A stretch of DNA of 64,000 nucleotides from Epiperipatus broadwayi (GCA_028023455.1 JAQFVV010000981.1:1-64000), one strand, 5' to 3'; counted from the first letter of the stretch, positions 34,501-45,959 are shown. Numbers and translations are program-made. The notes: a model not told the origin generated them from the sequence alone.

Positions 34501-35280
34501 AGTGATGATGATGAGAATATTTGTTTTTGTTAAAAGAAAGATATCACTGAGTCAAAAGTAGGTTTATAAGTAATATGTTTAGGATATTGATATTATGAAA
34601 TAAAAGTTGAAAAGATTATGAAAAGAAAAACAAAAAAGTCATAAAACAATATTAAATAGTCAATTTGAACAACAATAATAGTAAATAATTTTTTAAAAAC
34701 ATGAAATTAATTGAAATCAAAATTATAAAACAATTGGATAAAATGGCTGAACATAAAATATTTATTGGAAAAAAATGAGAATAAATTTTAAAGTAGTATT
34801 CATATTTAGTACTACATATATTTTGCTTTATAATCTTTACTTTTATGATTTACCTATATTAATAACACTAATTAGACTCCTATTTGTATTCACTCTGATT
34901 ATTTATCTATTTCCTGATTGAGAACACTGTTATGGCATTAATTTTTTAAAAACACCTTCATAGTACCAAAATATTATAAAGAAACCTACACAGATTTCAA
35001 TAAGTAGATATAATCAATATTGGCTTTATTAAGTCATTCAATTAAACCACTATGGCCATAGATTTAACAGTCACTAACTATGAAGTCCATTTATATGCAT
35101 AGATAAATTATGATTTCATTTCATTTATGCAGGGTATAAAAATAATACTTATGATTTAATCTTACTCTGTTGACTACATTTCAGTAATGCCTGGAAAATT
35201 CAAATCCAGATGTCTTTACTGTTAGATCTATACAAAGGACTTTATTTGAAACAAAATAAGAAGGCCATTTTCATGTCATA
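31540..35280. other. A+T-rich stretch without recognisable genes
   Basis: No supported coding region, RNA or transposon end. The stretch around 33780-33870 is a degenerate (GATA)n-like simple repeat that creates a Tyr-, Leu- and Ser-rich minus-strand frame (33688-33957). (TA)n tracts occur near 33178 and 33393. Confidence 0.5.
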
Positions 35281-35579
35281 TATATATAAATTATTCTTTT
35301 TGGGATTAAACCATGTGTTATTTTTCATTACATACCAATATTTCAATGAACTAGCATCCACCATTGTCAAGGTTAACTTTTGAAAGAAAATTCATTAGAT
35401 CTCAAACAATAACATGACTGAGTGCGAGATGAAAAATGAGATTCAACTTGAAGTAGTTCAGCATTTAAAATTTGATGCTTATCAAAATATTTATTTTACT
35501 CAGTTTATTCACGTATTAATTTTAAGTTAATATTAGAAGATAGAGATAAAATGAGAGGTTTCCACATAGCTGGAATACA

Positions 35580-36197
35580 TTATGCTTCATCAGACTTATT
35601 TAAACCAGTAGGTTTCTTTAATATTTCTATTGACTCTCTCATGGTTCTTAAATCATATCTTTCCAAATTAGCAAGTATTTTTGTATTGTGAAAATCAGGT
35701 TTATAACCAATTTTTAAAAAATGGGAAGAAAAAATTGTTGACTTAATTTTCTGATTAAAAGCATTTATATATTTCTTAATTCTGATATTTATTTGTCTAT
35801 TAGTCTGGCCTACATAGCTTCTTGAGCACTGCAAACATGGAATTTTATAACCCCCCCGGTGTTCCAAAATACTATGTCTTTAGGTTTGTGTAAAAAATCA
35901 CCAATTTTTTTTCCAGTAGAAAAAGTTGTCTTTATATTAAAACTAGATAGTCTTCTGCTGGTATTATCAGTAACACCTTTAATATAAGGTAAACCACTCT
36001 ATTATAAGATGAATTGTCAATTCCATCCTCTTTTTTTCTTTTAGTATCGGTGCTATATAAAGCTTTACAGAGGATGTTTCTATTATAATCATTAGAAAGT
36101 AGAATATTTTTGTCAAGTTATGTTTCTTGAGCAAGATAATCTTTATCAGATAAACTATAAGCTCTAGTCAAAAAAAAATTTGCTACAGAAAATATTT
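35580..36197 (-). pseudogene. PLE reverse transcriptase tail plus GIY-YIG, left arm
   Basis: On the minus strand the recognisable order is LPY.KG..... SRRL..FNIKTTFSTGKK (RT tail and linker), then a GIY-like GGYKIPCLQCSRSYVGQTNR with the YVG variant of YIG, then IRIKKYINAF, PDFHNTKILANLERYDLR and MRESIEILKKPTGLNK. The part from 35580 to 35867 is open for 95 codons; upstream the frame is broken by shifts, one at a C-run near 35851. GCA-TAA replaces the GCA-CAT seen in the other arm, ending the protein early. The polymerase catalytic motifs are absent. Confidence 0.8.
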
Positions 36198-36282
36198 GAG
36201 CAAGATGATGATGAGAAATAAAATTAAAATATATGTTTGTATGGGTGGATTTCCTGTAAACTGATAATTATAATTCTCATAA

Positions 36283-37025
36283 TCACCCTGCTGAAATATT
36301 TTCTTTAGCAAAAAAAACACTTTTGACTAGAGCTTATAGTTTGTCTGATAAAGAGATCATCTTGCTCAAGAAATAGAACTTACAAAAATATTCTACTTTC
36401 TAATGATTATAATACAAACATCATACATAAGGCTTTACATAGCACTGATACTAAAGGGAAAAACGAATAGAATTGACAATTTATCTTATAATAGAATGGT
36501 TTACCTTATATTAAAGGAATTACTGATAATATCAGTAGAAGGCTATTTAGTTTTAATATAAAGACAACTTTTTCTACTGGCAAGAAAATTTGTGATTTTT
36601 TTATACAAATCAAAAGACAGAGTATTTTTGGAAGACCAAGGGGTTTATGAAATTCCATGTTTGCAGTACTCAAGAAGCTATGTAGGTCAGTCTAATACAT
36701 AAATACATGTCAGAATTAAGGAACATATAAATGCTTTTAATCAGAAAATTAAGACATCAGTTTTTTGTTCAGAAACCTGATTATGACAATGCAAAAAAAG
36801 CTAATTTGTAAAGGTATGATTTAAGAACCATGAGAGAGTCAATTGATATTAAAAAGACCTACTAGTTCAAATAAGGCTGATGAAGCACATTGTATTCCAG
36901 CTATGTGGAATCCTCTCATTTTATCTATGTCTTCTAATATTGATTTAAAATTAATAGGTGAAAAAAGTGAGGGAAATAAACATTGTAATAAGCATCATAT
37001 TTTGATTGTTGAATCTAATTTCTAG
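36283..37025 (+). pseudogene. PLE reverse transcriptase tail plus GIY-YIG, right arm
   Basis: This is the plus-strand partner of 35580-36197. It shows TRAYSLSD at the left, the linker SFNIKTTFSTGKK and SKDRVFLEDQ, then GVYEIPCLQYSRSYVGQS, a stop, and further on MILKRPTSSNKADEAH continuing to VESNF and a stop at 37025. Several stops and frameshifts break it, but the last 60 codons are open and extend beyond the point where the left arm was cut short. Confidence 0.75.
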
Positions 37026-37187
37026 CCTTGCACTCAGTCATGTTACTGTTTCAGATCTAATATTTTTTCTTTCAAAGGTTAACCTTGACAATGGCGGATG
37101 CTAGTTCATTGAAATATCGGTATGAAATGGAGCATAACACATGGTATAACCCACAAAATAATTTATATATATCATACAACCAAGAAA

Positions 37188-37326
<139 letters not shown>

Positions 37327-37329
37327 GGA

Positions 37330-38290
37330 AACATTGTTTAGACTTTGACCATGAAACATCTCATATAAGGCAGCAAGAAATGCTTTGGATGAGACAGTGT
37401 TTATTGTCTTTCATATCCGAAGATCACTTTATTATCACTCTTGTGGGCTATTATGGTATACACCAGTGCAATGAACACCATTACCTAGGTTTTAGACCCT
37501 TTTTGACTTTCAATTTTAAATTAAAGGAACATATTATAATAAATAGTCTACAAAACCGTCCATTAGAATTATAAACAATTAATTGAAACTTTTTCTTTAG
37601 CATTTAGTTGTTTTTAATATTATTTTGTTTTCAATATATTTTCAAAACGGTAATATGAAGGAAATTTTTCTATAATTTTGCATAGAAGTCCCAAAATTTT
37701 AGCTAAACAAAGTTGATACATATAAATATATGCAAAAAAAATATATACAAAGAAATATTTATACGTTAATTTCTTTATAGAAAAATTATTAATTACTTTT
37801 TAAAAGTTACTATTATTTTTATTATAGTTATTAAATTATTTTAGGAAATTTATTTTAAAATTTAATATCTCTCGCAGCAATTTTTTTTTATTTTTAAAAA
37901 AAGACTTAAAAATAATAAAATTATGTTTTCAATAAAGGATTATATGCAAAAATGATTTTTTTATATCATTTCAAATATTCATTCGGAAATAAAATGAATA
38001 AATTCTGTGTTACTTTTTGTTATTGTTTTATTGCTGGTTAAAAACACACACGTTATATTTAAAAATATAATTTAGCCTTATTTTTTTTTTAAAGCGACTT
38101 GCGTTGAAATATGCAGTAAAACCTGGAAATTTTGTTAGTCAAAGAAATAATAGTTGACCCCCATATTCAACAAACAATTATTCGTGATAAATGAGTATTA
38201 TTTTGAGTTGGTGAATTAAAAAAAAAAAGAAAAGTATAAAAATCTCCACCATCACAACTAATGATCGCCTAGTTCAGGAATAGGTGGTAT
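37330..38290. other. A+T-rich stretch without recognisable genes
   Basis: A short open stretch continues to 37574 in plus orientation (SHIRQQEMLWMRQCLL...), but no family is recognised. Beyond that only A/T homopolymers are seen. Confidence 0.45.
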
Positions 38291-38292
38291 AG

Positions 38293-38348
38293 TCCTTGTT
38301 TGTACCAGGGTGCGCACTAATCCTTGTTTGTACTAGGGTGCGCACTAA
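38293..38348. repeat. 28-bp tandem duplication
   Basis: Two adjacent copies of a 28-base unit (tccttgtttgtaccagggtg followed by cgcactaa) differ at one base. The unit is richer in G+C than its surroundings. Confidence 0.9.
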
Positions 38349-38593
38349 GCACTTTTATAGTGTTCGCTGTTAACTAATGGATTCAATGAGTTTTTTTTTT
38401 TTTTAATCAGTTTAATTGCAGTTGTAGCAAACTACTTTATTTACACGTGACTATACTTAACCTAGGAAGTATTTTTTATATTTATAATTGTAGACCGTAA
38501 TATATAAAATTGATTTAATATTAAGATCATAACAGAACGCTAAAAATATTCATAATTCATAAAAATAAACGATATATATATATATATTTCCAT

Positions 38594-38746
38594 AAGTCAT
38601 AGCATTGGCCGGGAGGCGAACCCAAAATAAACGATATTGCTCTGAAAGTTTATAAGAAGTTTGAGCACCGAAAGTTATAAAACTGAACCGATCTGTAGTC
38701 CTTAAGGTCCCCTGTCTGCCATTTTACCACTGCACCAATCTATGAA
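38594..38746 (-). mobile_element. tRNA-derived SINE with tRNA-Gly-like ends
   Basis: On the minus strand the 5' part reads ATTGGTGCAGTGGTAAAATGG, a good A box, and the 3' part reads GGGTTCGCCTCCCGGCCAATGC, a T arm with an excellent B box plus acceptor strand. The acceptor halves (ATTGG and CCAAT) pair, and the flanks catag/ctatg extend the pairing. Between the two promoter boxes lie about 90 extra bases, so it is not a functional tRNA. The sequence resembles tRNA-Gly(GCC) at both ends. Related copies are at 44112, 54584 and the right edge of the window. Confidence 0.65.
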
Positions 38747-39205
38747 AAAGCAACCTGGAATTTAGTTGGTAAAAATAACTATCCTTTAATAAGCGAAATA
38801 TTATCTAAAACATATTTCCACACTCTCTAACACAAATAGATTAATATTCAAATTGCATAATTTACCGTTTCACATTTAGTCCATTAACTCGAGTACGGAA
38901 AGCATATTTACTTAGTGTATTATATAATAAGTTAGCTGAAGATATAATGTACTTATAAACATATATAAAAATAAATAAATCTAAACAATACAACATTTAC
39001 TTACCCTGTCAACTAAAGGTAAGATATTTTTTTGTAATAAACAAGGCACTGAAAGGTGTTATTTTCAGTATAAAGTTTCTGATCTATGGTCTAGTTAATA
39101 TTGCTACTTTCTTTATAACTTCTTCAGAAAAGTAATAATAGAAAGATCATTTCCTAAAACTGACTATTTATACTTATATTAACATTATTTACATGTTTTC
39201 AGTTG

Positions 39206-39262
39206 AGTCTCACTATGCAGTGGTAGCATACCTTTGATGTAAGGTTTTAAATCTAGGTCAAG
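39206..39262 (+). repeat. Possible tRNA-derived fragment
   Basis: ctatgcagtggtagcata resembles an A box and aaggttttaaatctaggtca a decayed B box and T arm, in the right order but too close for a full tRNA. It could be an old SINE head. Confidence 0.3.
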
Positions 39263-39269
39263 AAAAATT

Positions 39270-41297
39270 ACTTTCATCAGACATAAGATTTATTTTATTA
39301 TCACCAAATTATCCAAAAATTTTGGAAAATGGAGTTTTAGCTATTTTTAGCAAAAGATTAGAACAAGAAAGATAAAATATTCAAATTTTTATTACATAGA
39401 AATTGGAAAGCCTGTTGAGTGATATCTTTTTGAATATTCATCGATGGGGAATTTTAGAGAAGCCTCATCCTGCAATGTATTTTATCTTTATACACAGAGA
39501 TAAAAGGAAAGATGGAAAAATGTATCTAAAGTATATAATGAGCAAAGATGTTAGTGCATACATTATGCTACAAGTTCAATATTTTTAATCAAATTTTGGT
39601 CTAAATAATAGTGTTTTGATATATAACTAAATGATAAAATACCATTTTTAAATGGTCCACTGCAAAACAAAAGCCCCCTCCAAAAAAAACAAAACAGATC
39701 ATTGGACAAAAAAATTGTAATCATTAGTTTTGTCATTTCTGAGGTTCATAAGAGATTGAGAGATTTTTCATTCTTGTTTTACCACCTACTAATAATACCT
39801 AAATATGTAAGGCTTTGAATATATCCATTACTTGTTTTATCTTCTAACTAAATTCCATTTACTGAATAGTGTTGATGGAGGGGGAAAAATGAACACTTTT
39901 CTATTCCTATATTACCTACTAAATAATAATAGATATCCATTTATCAACTAATGTGAAATTAGTATATAGATTGGCTATTGGCAAGATATCTGAAAGACAA
40001 ATACTAGGATTCAACATAATTTTGCTTAGTCTGGATTTAAGCAATATATTATAGGCGTGGTTATCACTGCATCATGAAATTTATGTATAAATATGTCATT
40101 ATTAATTCATTTTTACTAGTATGAAAATTATTACATTACTTTAACCTTAGATACATTATTAAAGTTGAAAATATATTTCATTCAAATTATAGTTAGAAAT
40201 GACAATTATTTCTCTCAATGCAGAAAATCTTACATTTCTTAAAAAGTGAGTTACATTTTCTTTCATTTGAAAACAGATGCATCAAGCACACAAATCTTTC
40301 AACTATTTATATATTACCAGAAAATTAGATTACTTTAACTTTGTACATGTTATGGTAAAAAATAAAAAAGTAGGTTATATGTATCAAGATATTCATTCAC
40401 TACTAGCGTGTATTGAAATATGGTAACAAAAATAAACATGACAAGTTTGCATTTATTATATTTATATAAATAATATGTTGTTTAAATCGCATGTTGTTAT
40501 TAAATTAGTAATGACTGGATGGTTGCTATTCTTCCACATGCGCCTTACTATTACTAGCCAATAGCTGTTAAAACAGCGGTCTGAGAAGCGATCAGGCCTA
40601 GACACATGACAGAGATTTTTTGACAAGAAAAGAATGATACCACTCCTCTATTTTACTTAACTTTTATATATATAAGCCAGTCTTAAGCATCTTGACTTGA
40701 AAGCATGAATATATAAACATATACATTTATTACTCACTGAGTTATTATTTTATGATATTACAGCGCAAAATCTTAGATTTACTACACCGCAATTTTATGT
40801 GTGCTCCTTTATTTATTTTAAATTAATTATTAAAAATATATAAAAGTGTAAATAAAATAATTTTCTATTCAAATAGCACAAACATGGATTGTAAATAAAA
40901 CACAAGCAAAAATTGTCTTTAACATTCATTAATCAGAATCATTAATCATTAACTTTACACAATATTTGAAATAGTTATTATAAACAATGACTTTATCATG
41001 TGGTTGAGTGTTAATATTCATTCATTTATAGTTACAATCTTCAAAGCGCATGTGCAATAGCATAATGCTGTGTTAAATATAAACAATATTGTTATGCACA
41101 ATCCATAAAAATATTTAACAACTGTATCAACACTGATTTACCAATTACAGCATTTGCACTATTTCTCAGATATAATTTACTATTGACTATTCCATGCTCT
41201 TAAAAAATCAACTATAATCAAACTGTTGATTTAAACATTATGGCTTAAATATAGTCACATTTAATGCATAGCTAATTGTGTCCTTAAATCTTTTCAC

Positions 41298-41338
<41 letters not shown>

Positions 41339-41347
41339 GAAAAATGT

Positions 41348-41387
<40 letters not shown>

Positions 41388-42000
41388 ACATTTTTCATGT
41401 TCATTTGTGTTAAAAAATTTAAATATTAATATACCAGACATTTCGACTTGATCACACAAGTCATCTACTGGGTGATAAATATTATTATATATAAACAATT
41501 TGCTTATATCTCTCAGATTACTCACATCATCACAGGATTAAAAATAATTTGTTTCTTTAATCTTTTACATATCAGATACTCTAATTAATTTGTGGTTATA
41601 TGTTGACTTTCAGTTGGAATAATATTTTTGTCCAAATACGACTATTTTTAAGAAATTTATTACTCAAATTAATTTTTGATATGATTAAAATAATGAAAAA
41701 AATGTTGCAAGTTGTAAATGTATTAAATAAAATATAAAAAACAAAGCTTGTGTGTTTTTAGTTTCAAATAACTTTATTCACACCTTAAGAAGTTGCATAT
41801 GGATATCATTTAACATCTTTCTTCTTATAGGTTACATGCTTACAATGTGCAGTGGCTGTACAATGAAAATAATAAATAAAAAAACTAATGGTAAAAAAAA
41901 AATACATAAAAATAAGCTACTTAGGAATTATTTGAGTCAATTAGTTGACCACCAAATTCAGAGTTTTAACAATAAATAACAATTAAATGGAAAAAACTGG
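39270..42000. other. A+T-rich stretch without recognisable genes
   Basis: No supported gene. A slightly G+C-richer patch at about 40535-40620 has no motif I recognise. The (TA)n palindrome at 41300-41399 is listed separately. Confidence 0.5.
41301..41400. repeat. (TA)n tracts with a perfect flanking palindrome
   Basis: Two TA runs (41301-41334 and 41351-41384) flank and form a palindrome: catgaaaaatgtctt on the left mirrors aagacatttttcatg on the right of the second run. The Tyr-Ile repeat frame over it is an artefact. Confidence 0.9.
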
Positions 42001-42102
42001 ATTATATTAATGTGACAACTTTTAGACTCTGCATAGGAGTCATTATGTCCAGTTAGTTAATCTTGCAATAACAGTCTAATTAACACCTAAGTGTTTTGAT
42101 CT

Positions 42103-43790
42103 TCAGATTTCCAGTTGGTCCCATGTCTGACTGGCTAACCAGTGCTGGCATACTTTCCAATCGTAGTCTTTGGCCTCACTAAGTAACTTGAGAAAAAGCT
42201 TTTCTGGCCTATTATTCAATCCATTGTCAAAGACTATCTTATTTCGCACTATCCATATAGCAAAATTTATAAAGATGGCCAGTCTAATTTTACAATAAAC
42301 GCCACCCTTTACTGCCTTTGTGATATTTGTACATATTATGTCTGCTTCCCTGATTTCTTTTAAGGGCACAATAACATAGGTTATTCCATATTTCACATTG
42401 ATCTAGGATATAGCTCACTGTCTCTTTATTTTTATTACACATTGGGCAAATTGGATCTATTCTATATCCCCGCTTGTAACACAGAAAGGTGCATGTTGGG
42501 AGGGCTCCGAGATTAACTTTTATCAGGAAATCCACTAGCTTAGGTTCAAGTCTTATCTTTTTTGTCAACCTAGCAAACCTCGGAATGCTTATTGAGAGAT
42601 GACTCTCCACTGTGGACTCATTGTTTTGAGTCATACTAAATGCTTCCCAATAGTTAAGCTTGAAGCCAAACATAGTCACTGATGTCTTAGTTTTTCCTAC
42701 AATCATTGACACTTGTTGTTGCCGCAAAATGCTTGTTTGTTTGGATGGAGGACAATCCATTGGTTCTACCTTCACCAATGGTAAGGGGGATTCCATACAC
42801 GGGTTTTGGCTAAATAATTTTACTAGTATATTATATGTCCTTTGAAATAGGAATGTGGAGATTGAATGTAGTCCAAGCCCATTATGAGCCTTCGGTTTTT
42901 GGAGAAGATTGAGACTAATGAGTGGGACTTTTCCACCCCAATATAGTCTTCTGCATTGTGTTTCCACTTTGCAAATGAATGCCCTGGCTGGAAAAAACCT
43001 AGCCAGGAAATATGTTATTTTTGAAAATACTATGGCATTGAGAAGGGCAACCTTCTCCAACAATGACAATCGGACCTTTTATAGTGAAGTAACTGAGTTT
43101 ACAACTTTCTTTAACAGGGACTCTTCAAGCTCCTTCTTTATGATGTAAGGGGGGGAGGCCAACATGAATCCGAGAAACTTTTGTGGAGTTGCTTTGAATC
43201 TCCCCGGGATTTGTTTTCCTGATTTGATTGACCACATAGCCAATTTGGCCTCATTGACTCTTAGACCAAATTTACTAGCAAAGTGATCCAAGATATCCTC
43301 TAGCCTAGCAAACTCAACCTGAGATGAGAGAAACACCACCACATTGTCCATGTAGGAAACTTAATGAATGCTCTCTCTCAGCAAAGGTATTGCAATACCT
43401 GAGAGTGTTGCATCGATGTGCAGCAGCAATGGGTTTATATAGGCTGCAAAAAGGAATGAACTTAGTGGTGAGCCCTGGGGTATGGTAATGCTTTGCTGAA
43501 ATCCTGGAGCAACTTGACCATCCAATGAGAGAAACACTTCTCAATTTTGTAGAAGGTTCTCAATCGTTTGGAGATATGCCTTGGGCACTTGGAGCTCTTC
43601 CAGTACACTAAGGAGCACATCAATCCTGCCACAGTCAAAGATACTGGCAAAGTCTAATTGAACTGCAACTGGCCGGGACATTTTTCTAGCTTGTGGGTTT
43701 TTATGTTGTGAGAATAATGTATTTTTTGCTCTTACTAGTGTAAGTTTAAGCTCTTGTAAATCATTGTATGTTATCAAAATAAATATATAT
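42103..43790 (-). pseudogene. LINE reverse transcriptase remnant, Tx1/L1-like, 5'-truncated
   Basis: On the minus strand one frame is nearly continuous from 43777. In order: VQLDFASIFD (catalytic Asp motif A), LEELQVPKAYLQTIENLL, a stop, then IPQGSPLSSFLFAAYINPL (RT motif), a stop, YMDNVVVFLSS in the place of the YADD box, FASKFGLRVNEAKLAMW, KFLGFMLA, a stop at 43076-43078, then SLLEKVALLNAIVFSKITY, RLYWGGKVPLISL and a zf-RVT-type CPMCNKNKETVSYILDQC. A frameshift near 42390 passes to the C-terminus (FINFAIWIVRNKIVFD) ending at 42103. Endonuclease and N-terminal RT motifs are lacking. The architecture (GK.P.I..., GLGL, CPMC...C, IW..RN..VF) matches Tx1/L1-type elements. At least three stops and one frameshift make it dead. 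Base composition is clearly less A+T-rich than its neighbours. Confidence 0.85.
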
Positions 43791-44111
43791 GGTACTTACT
43801 AAACACAAACATCTTTCCAATGATAAATATTCTGTAAACAAAAATTTATTTTTATAATTGTTTCTTTTTGATAGATAAAATATGAATAAGTACTTCTATT
43901 TTAGTAAATTGAGTTATCTAATTTGACATTTAAAATATGAAGGTTTATATTTTGCTGACAACTATGGGTATCTATTAATGGAATTAAAAATGAAAAATAT
44001 ATAATTTTTACCAATCATTTTAATGAATTAACTTCAAGATTGGAATGACATTATCAATGCAAAAGTTGTTCAAATACCATTATCTGTGGTGAAATTAACT
44101 AAAAGTGTCAA

Positions 44112-44200
44112 GCATTGGTGATCAAGGGATCAGCACAGCCACCTTGCAAGCAGTTGTCGTGGGTTCTCTTTTTGGCCGATGCTTTGACATATGAAAAAAA
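44112..44200 (+). mobile_element. tRNA-Gly-like SINE with A tail
   Basis: The 71 bases 44112-44182 have tRNA length. GCATTGG at the 5' end pairs with CCGATGC at the 3' end as in the acceptor stem of tRNA-Gly, and the D arm can pair (gatc/gatc). The T arm (gggttctctttttgg) keeps part of a B box but not a good stem, and the anticodon region does not form a glycine anticodon. It is flanked by gtcaa on the left and ttgac on the right, followed by a run of A. That suggests a tRNA-derived retroposon rather than a working tRNA gene. Confidence 0.6.
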
Positions 44201-44462
44201 AAAGGAAAAACAAATTAACTACATGTGATCTTCTTAGATAACCCTAATTCTCTGGGAAAGAATTAAATAGCTAGTTAAGCTAAATAAATTGTTATTATTC
44301 ATTTTATGAAAGATCTATGTCATAGTTTTACTTTTATATGAGACTATTTCCATCATCTAATATGTGTATTGAATGTCTTTAGGAAAATTGAATTTTATTT
44401 AAATATTCCAAATACATTAAGCTGTTAGTAATAGCACATCCAACAAGTTAATATGCAGATGG

Positions 44463-44495
44463 TTTCAAAAGGTATTATTCTCCCCTCTTCTTCAG
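44463..44495 (-). ncRNA. Hammerhead-ribozyme-like core
   Basis: On the minus strand CTGAAGA (44489-44495) is followed by AGAGG...CCTTT, which can pair with one G-U as stem II, and then GAAA (44463-44466) followed by CCATC. The boxes fit CUGANGA and GAAA. The partner site at 44991-45023 (plus) has a better stem II (AGAGGT/ACCTCT, six pairs) but AAAA instead of GAAA. Together the two arms support one ancestral structured motif. Stems I and III are unresolved. Confidence 0.5.
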
Positions 44496-44526
44496 GTGTT
44501 GCTGGCCTGACCAATAACAGTACTTT

Positions 44527-44606
44527 CATGGGATCTGAATCTGGATTCTTAAATTCTTGAATATTGAATTTTAAGATAATGCTCTAACCAACTAAGCCAT
44601 CCTGCC
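44527..44606 (-). repeat. tRNA-like unit, left arm
   Basis: On the minus strand the start reads GGCAGGATGGCTTAGTTGG, then TTAGAGCATT, an almost canonical tRNA A box, and the end reads ATTCAGATCCCATG, close to a B box. The middle is longer than in a tRNA. It is the mirror copy of 44881-44960. Confidence 0.55.
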
Positions 44607-44880
44607 AAAGAAAATAATCAGTAGAAATTTCATATACTTTTGTATGAGATTCCTTCTGATTTCTCCGCTTTTTCCTCAGAGCAAAATTGATTAATAGTTT
44701 GCCTACATTATGTATAAGCTGTTCACATGACATGACAAAAAATTTCATAAGCCAACCTACTGTGACTATAAATAATGTATGGGAACTACTAATCGATTTT
44801 TCTCTTAAGGAAAAAAAATGGAGAAATCATGAGAAACCTCATACATAAGTATATGAAATTTCAACTGATTGTTGTCTTTG

Positions 44881-44960
44881 ACAGGATAGCTCAATTGGTT
44901 AGAGCATTATCTTGCAATTCAATACTCAAGAATCTAAGGGTCCAGGCTAAAATTCCATGC
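44881..44960 (+). repeat. tRNA-like unit, right arm
   Basis: GGATAGCTCAATTGGTTAG matches the A box consensus well. The expected B box (ggctaaaattccatgc) is decayed here but is better preserved in the left arm. The segment cttgcaat between the boxes could be a former anticodon loop. It probably supplied an internal Pol III promoter for the foldback family. Confidence 0.55.
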
Positions 44961-45159
44961 TTTTACTGTCACTGGTCAGGCCAGCAACATCTGAAGAAGA
45001 GGTGAGAATAATACCTCTCAAAACTTTGTGCATATACCAACCTGTTAGTGTGCTATTACTAACAGTTGAATATATTTGGAATATTTAAATAAAGTTACAT
45101 TTTTGTAAAGACATTCAATACATATATTAGTTGATGGAAATAGTCCAATATAAAAATAC

Positions 45160-45955
45160 AACCAACAATCTCTGTTTGAATCATGATTTTTTTTCAAAAA
45201 GTGCTATTTTTTTCTTTCAAGTAAATGACCCATAGTATACACAAATTACTATCCAAAGGGGTTATATAGCTTGGTTTTCACTGACAGATTTATGAATATC
45301 TGGCTATTTTTAAATAATTGGTAAATAAGGATGAAAAACTATGGAACTCTTTTGATCTGGAAATTTCTCGACTTGTTGAGCACTTTTCTTTTCCTTACAA
45401 TTGTTTTATGAATGACTGTTACAGAGACTTTCATTCTAATAATGTTATTCAAAGGTTGGTTTACTTTTTATACAGATTTTTTTTAAAAACTTTAAATATT
45501 TTCATAGTAAATAAACATTTTATATCAGATGTACAATTCTTTTGCAGTTTGGGTTGGTTACAGACAGCCTACATGAAGCAAGTTTTGCTGATATATAGGA
45601 ATATTTAGCAGAATTCAAAAATATTCATGCCATTAAAATACATTTAGATTGCATTATTATTTATAATTTTATTATGAAATCTCATCTATGGGAATGTTTA
45701 CAGTAATAAACAAAATTACACCCACAAAATATTTCTTCTGCTTGGTAAATACTTCTTTGATACCAGATGAAAATATAGAGCTTGCAAAGGATATGAAAAA
45801 AAAAAATTGCCTTAAAATTTTAACCAATCAAACTGTGGACAAAATAACTATAACCATTTATAATTTAATATATAATTCAAAAAATAAATACAACATATAT
45901 ACTAAAAAAGGCTTCTTTTATACTTTAATAATATAGTATTAAACAAGTTTTTCTT
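45160..45955. other. A+T-rich stretch without recognisable genes
   Basis: Open frames at 45318-45608 and 45688-45936 (plus) have no recognisable motif and composition typical of random A+T-rich DNA. I do not call them genes. Confidence 0.45.
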
Positions 45956-45959
45956 ACTA

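Larger units (their letters stand above)
35281..37173. mobile_element. ~1.9-kb Penelope palindrome, arms ~0.9 kb
   Basis: The left arm (35281 to about 36200, minus) and right arm (about 36283-37173, plus) hold the same PLE segment: the end of the reverse transcriptase, the linker, GIY-YIG endonuclease and 3' UTR. Both 3' ends point outward and each stops near TATATA. Both UTRs include a TTGACAA...GAAA block (35341-35370 minus; 37085-37114 plus). The family differs from that at 3-5 kb. The arms differ by many substitutions, so if they arose together the palindrome is old, or they inserted separately. Confidence 0.85.
44332..45155. repeat. 820-bp foldback with tRNA-like units in both arms
   Basis: The left arm (44332 to about 44683) pairs with the right arm (about 44804-45155), including the outermost ggaaatagtccaatataaaa. 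Reading outward, each arm holds a tRNA-like sequence, the block ggtcaggccagcaaca, a CTGAAGA...(G/A)AAA hammerhead-like motif, and a tail ending in gtctttacaaaaa-type sequence. The geometry is the same as in the Penelope palindromes, but no coding sequence remains. The tRNA-like head suggests a SINE-like unit. Confidence 0.85.

Noticed and set aside
41298-41525. Frame with Tyr-Ile repeats
   Set aside because: It translates a (TA)n microsatellite.
44112-44182. Functional tRNA-Gly gene
   Set aside because: Acceptor halves and length fit, but the T stem is poor and no glycine anticodon is formed; flanks and A tail indicate a retroposon.
44660-44679. Second hammerhead-like site (CTGAGGA...GAAATCAG, minus strand)
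   Set aside because: The boxes are present but the intervening nine bases cannot form a stem II, so it is probably chance.
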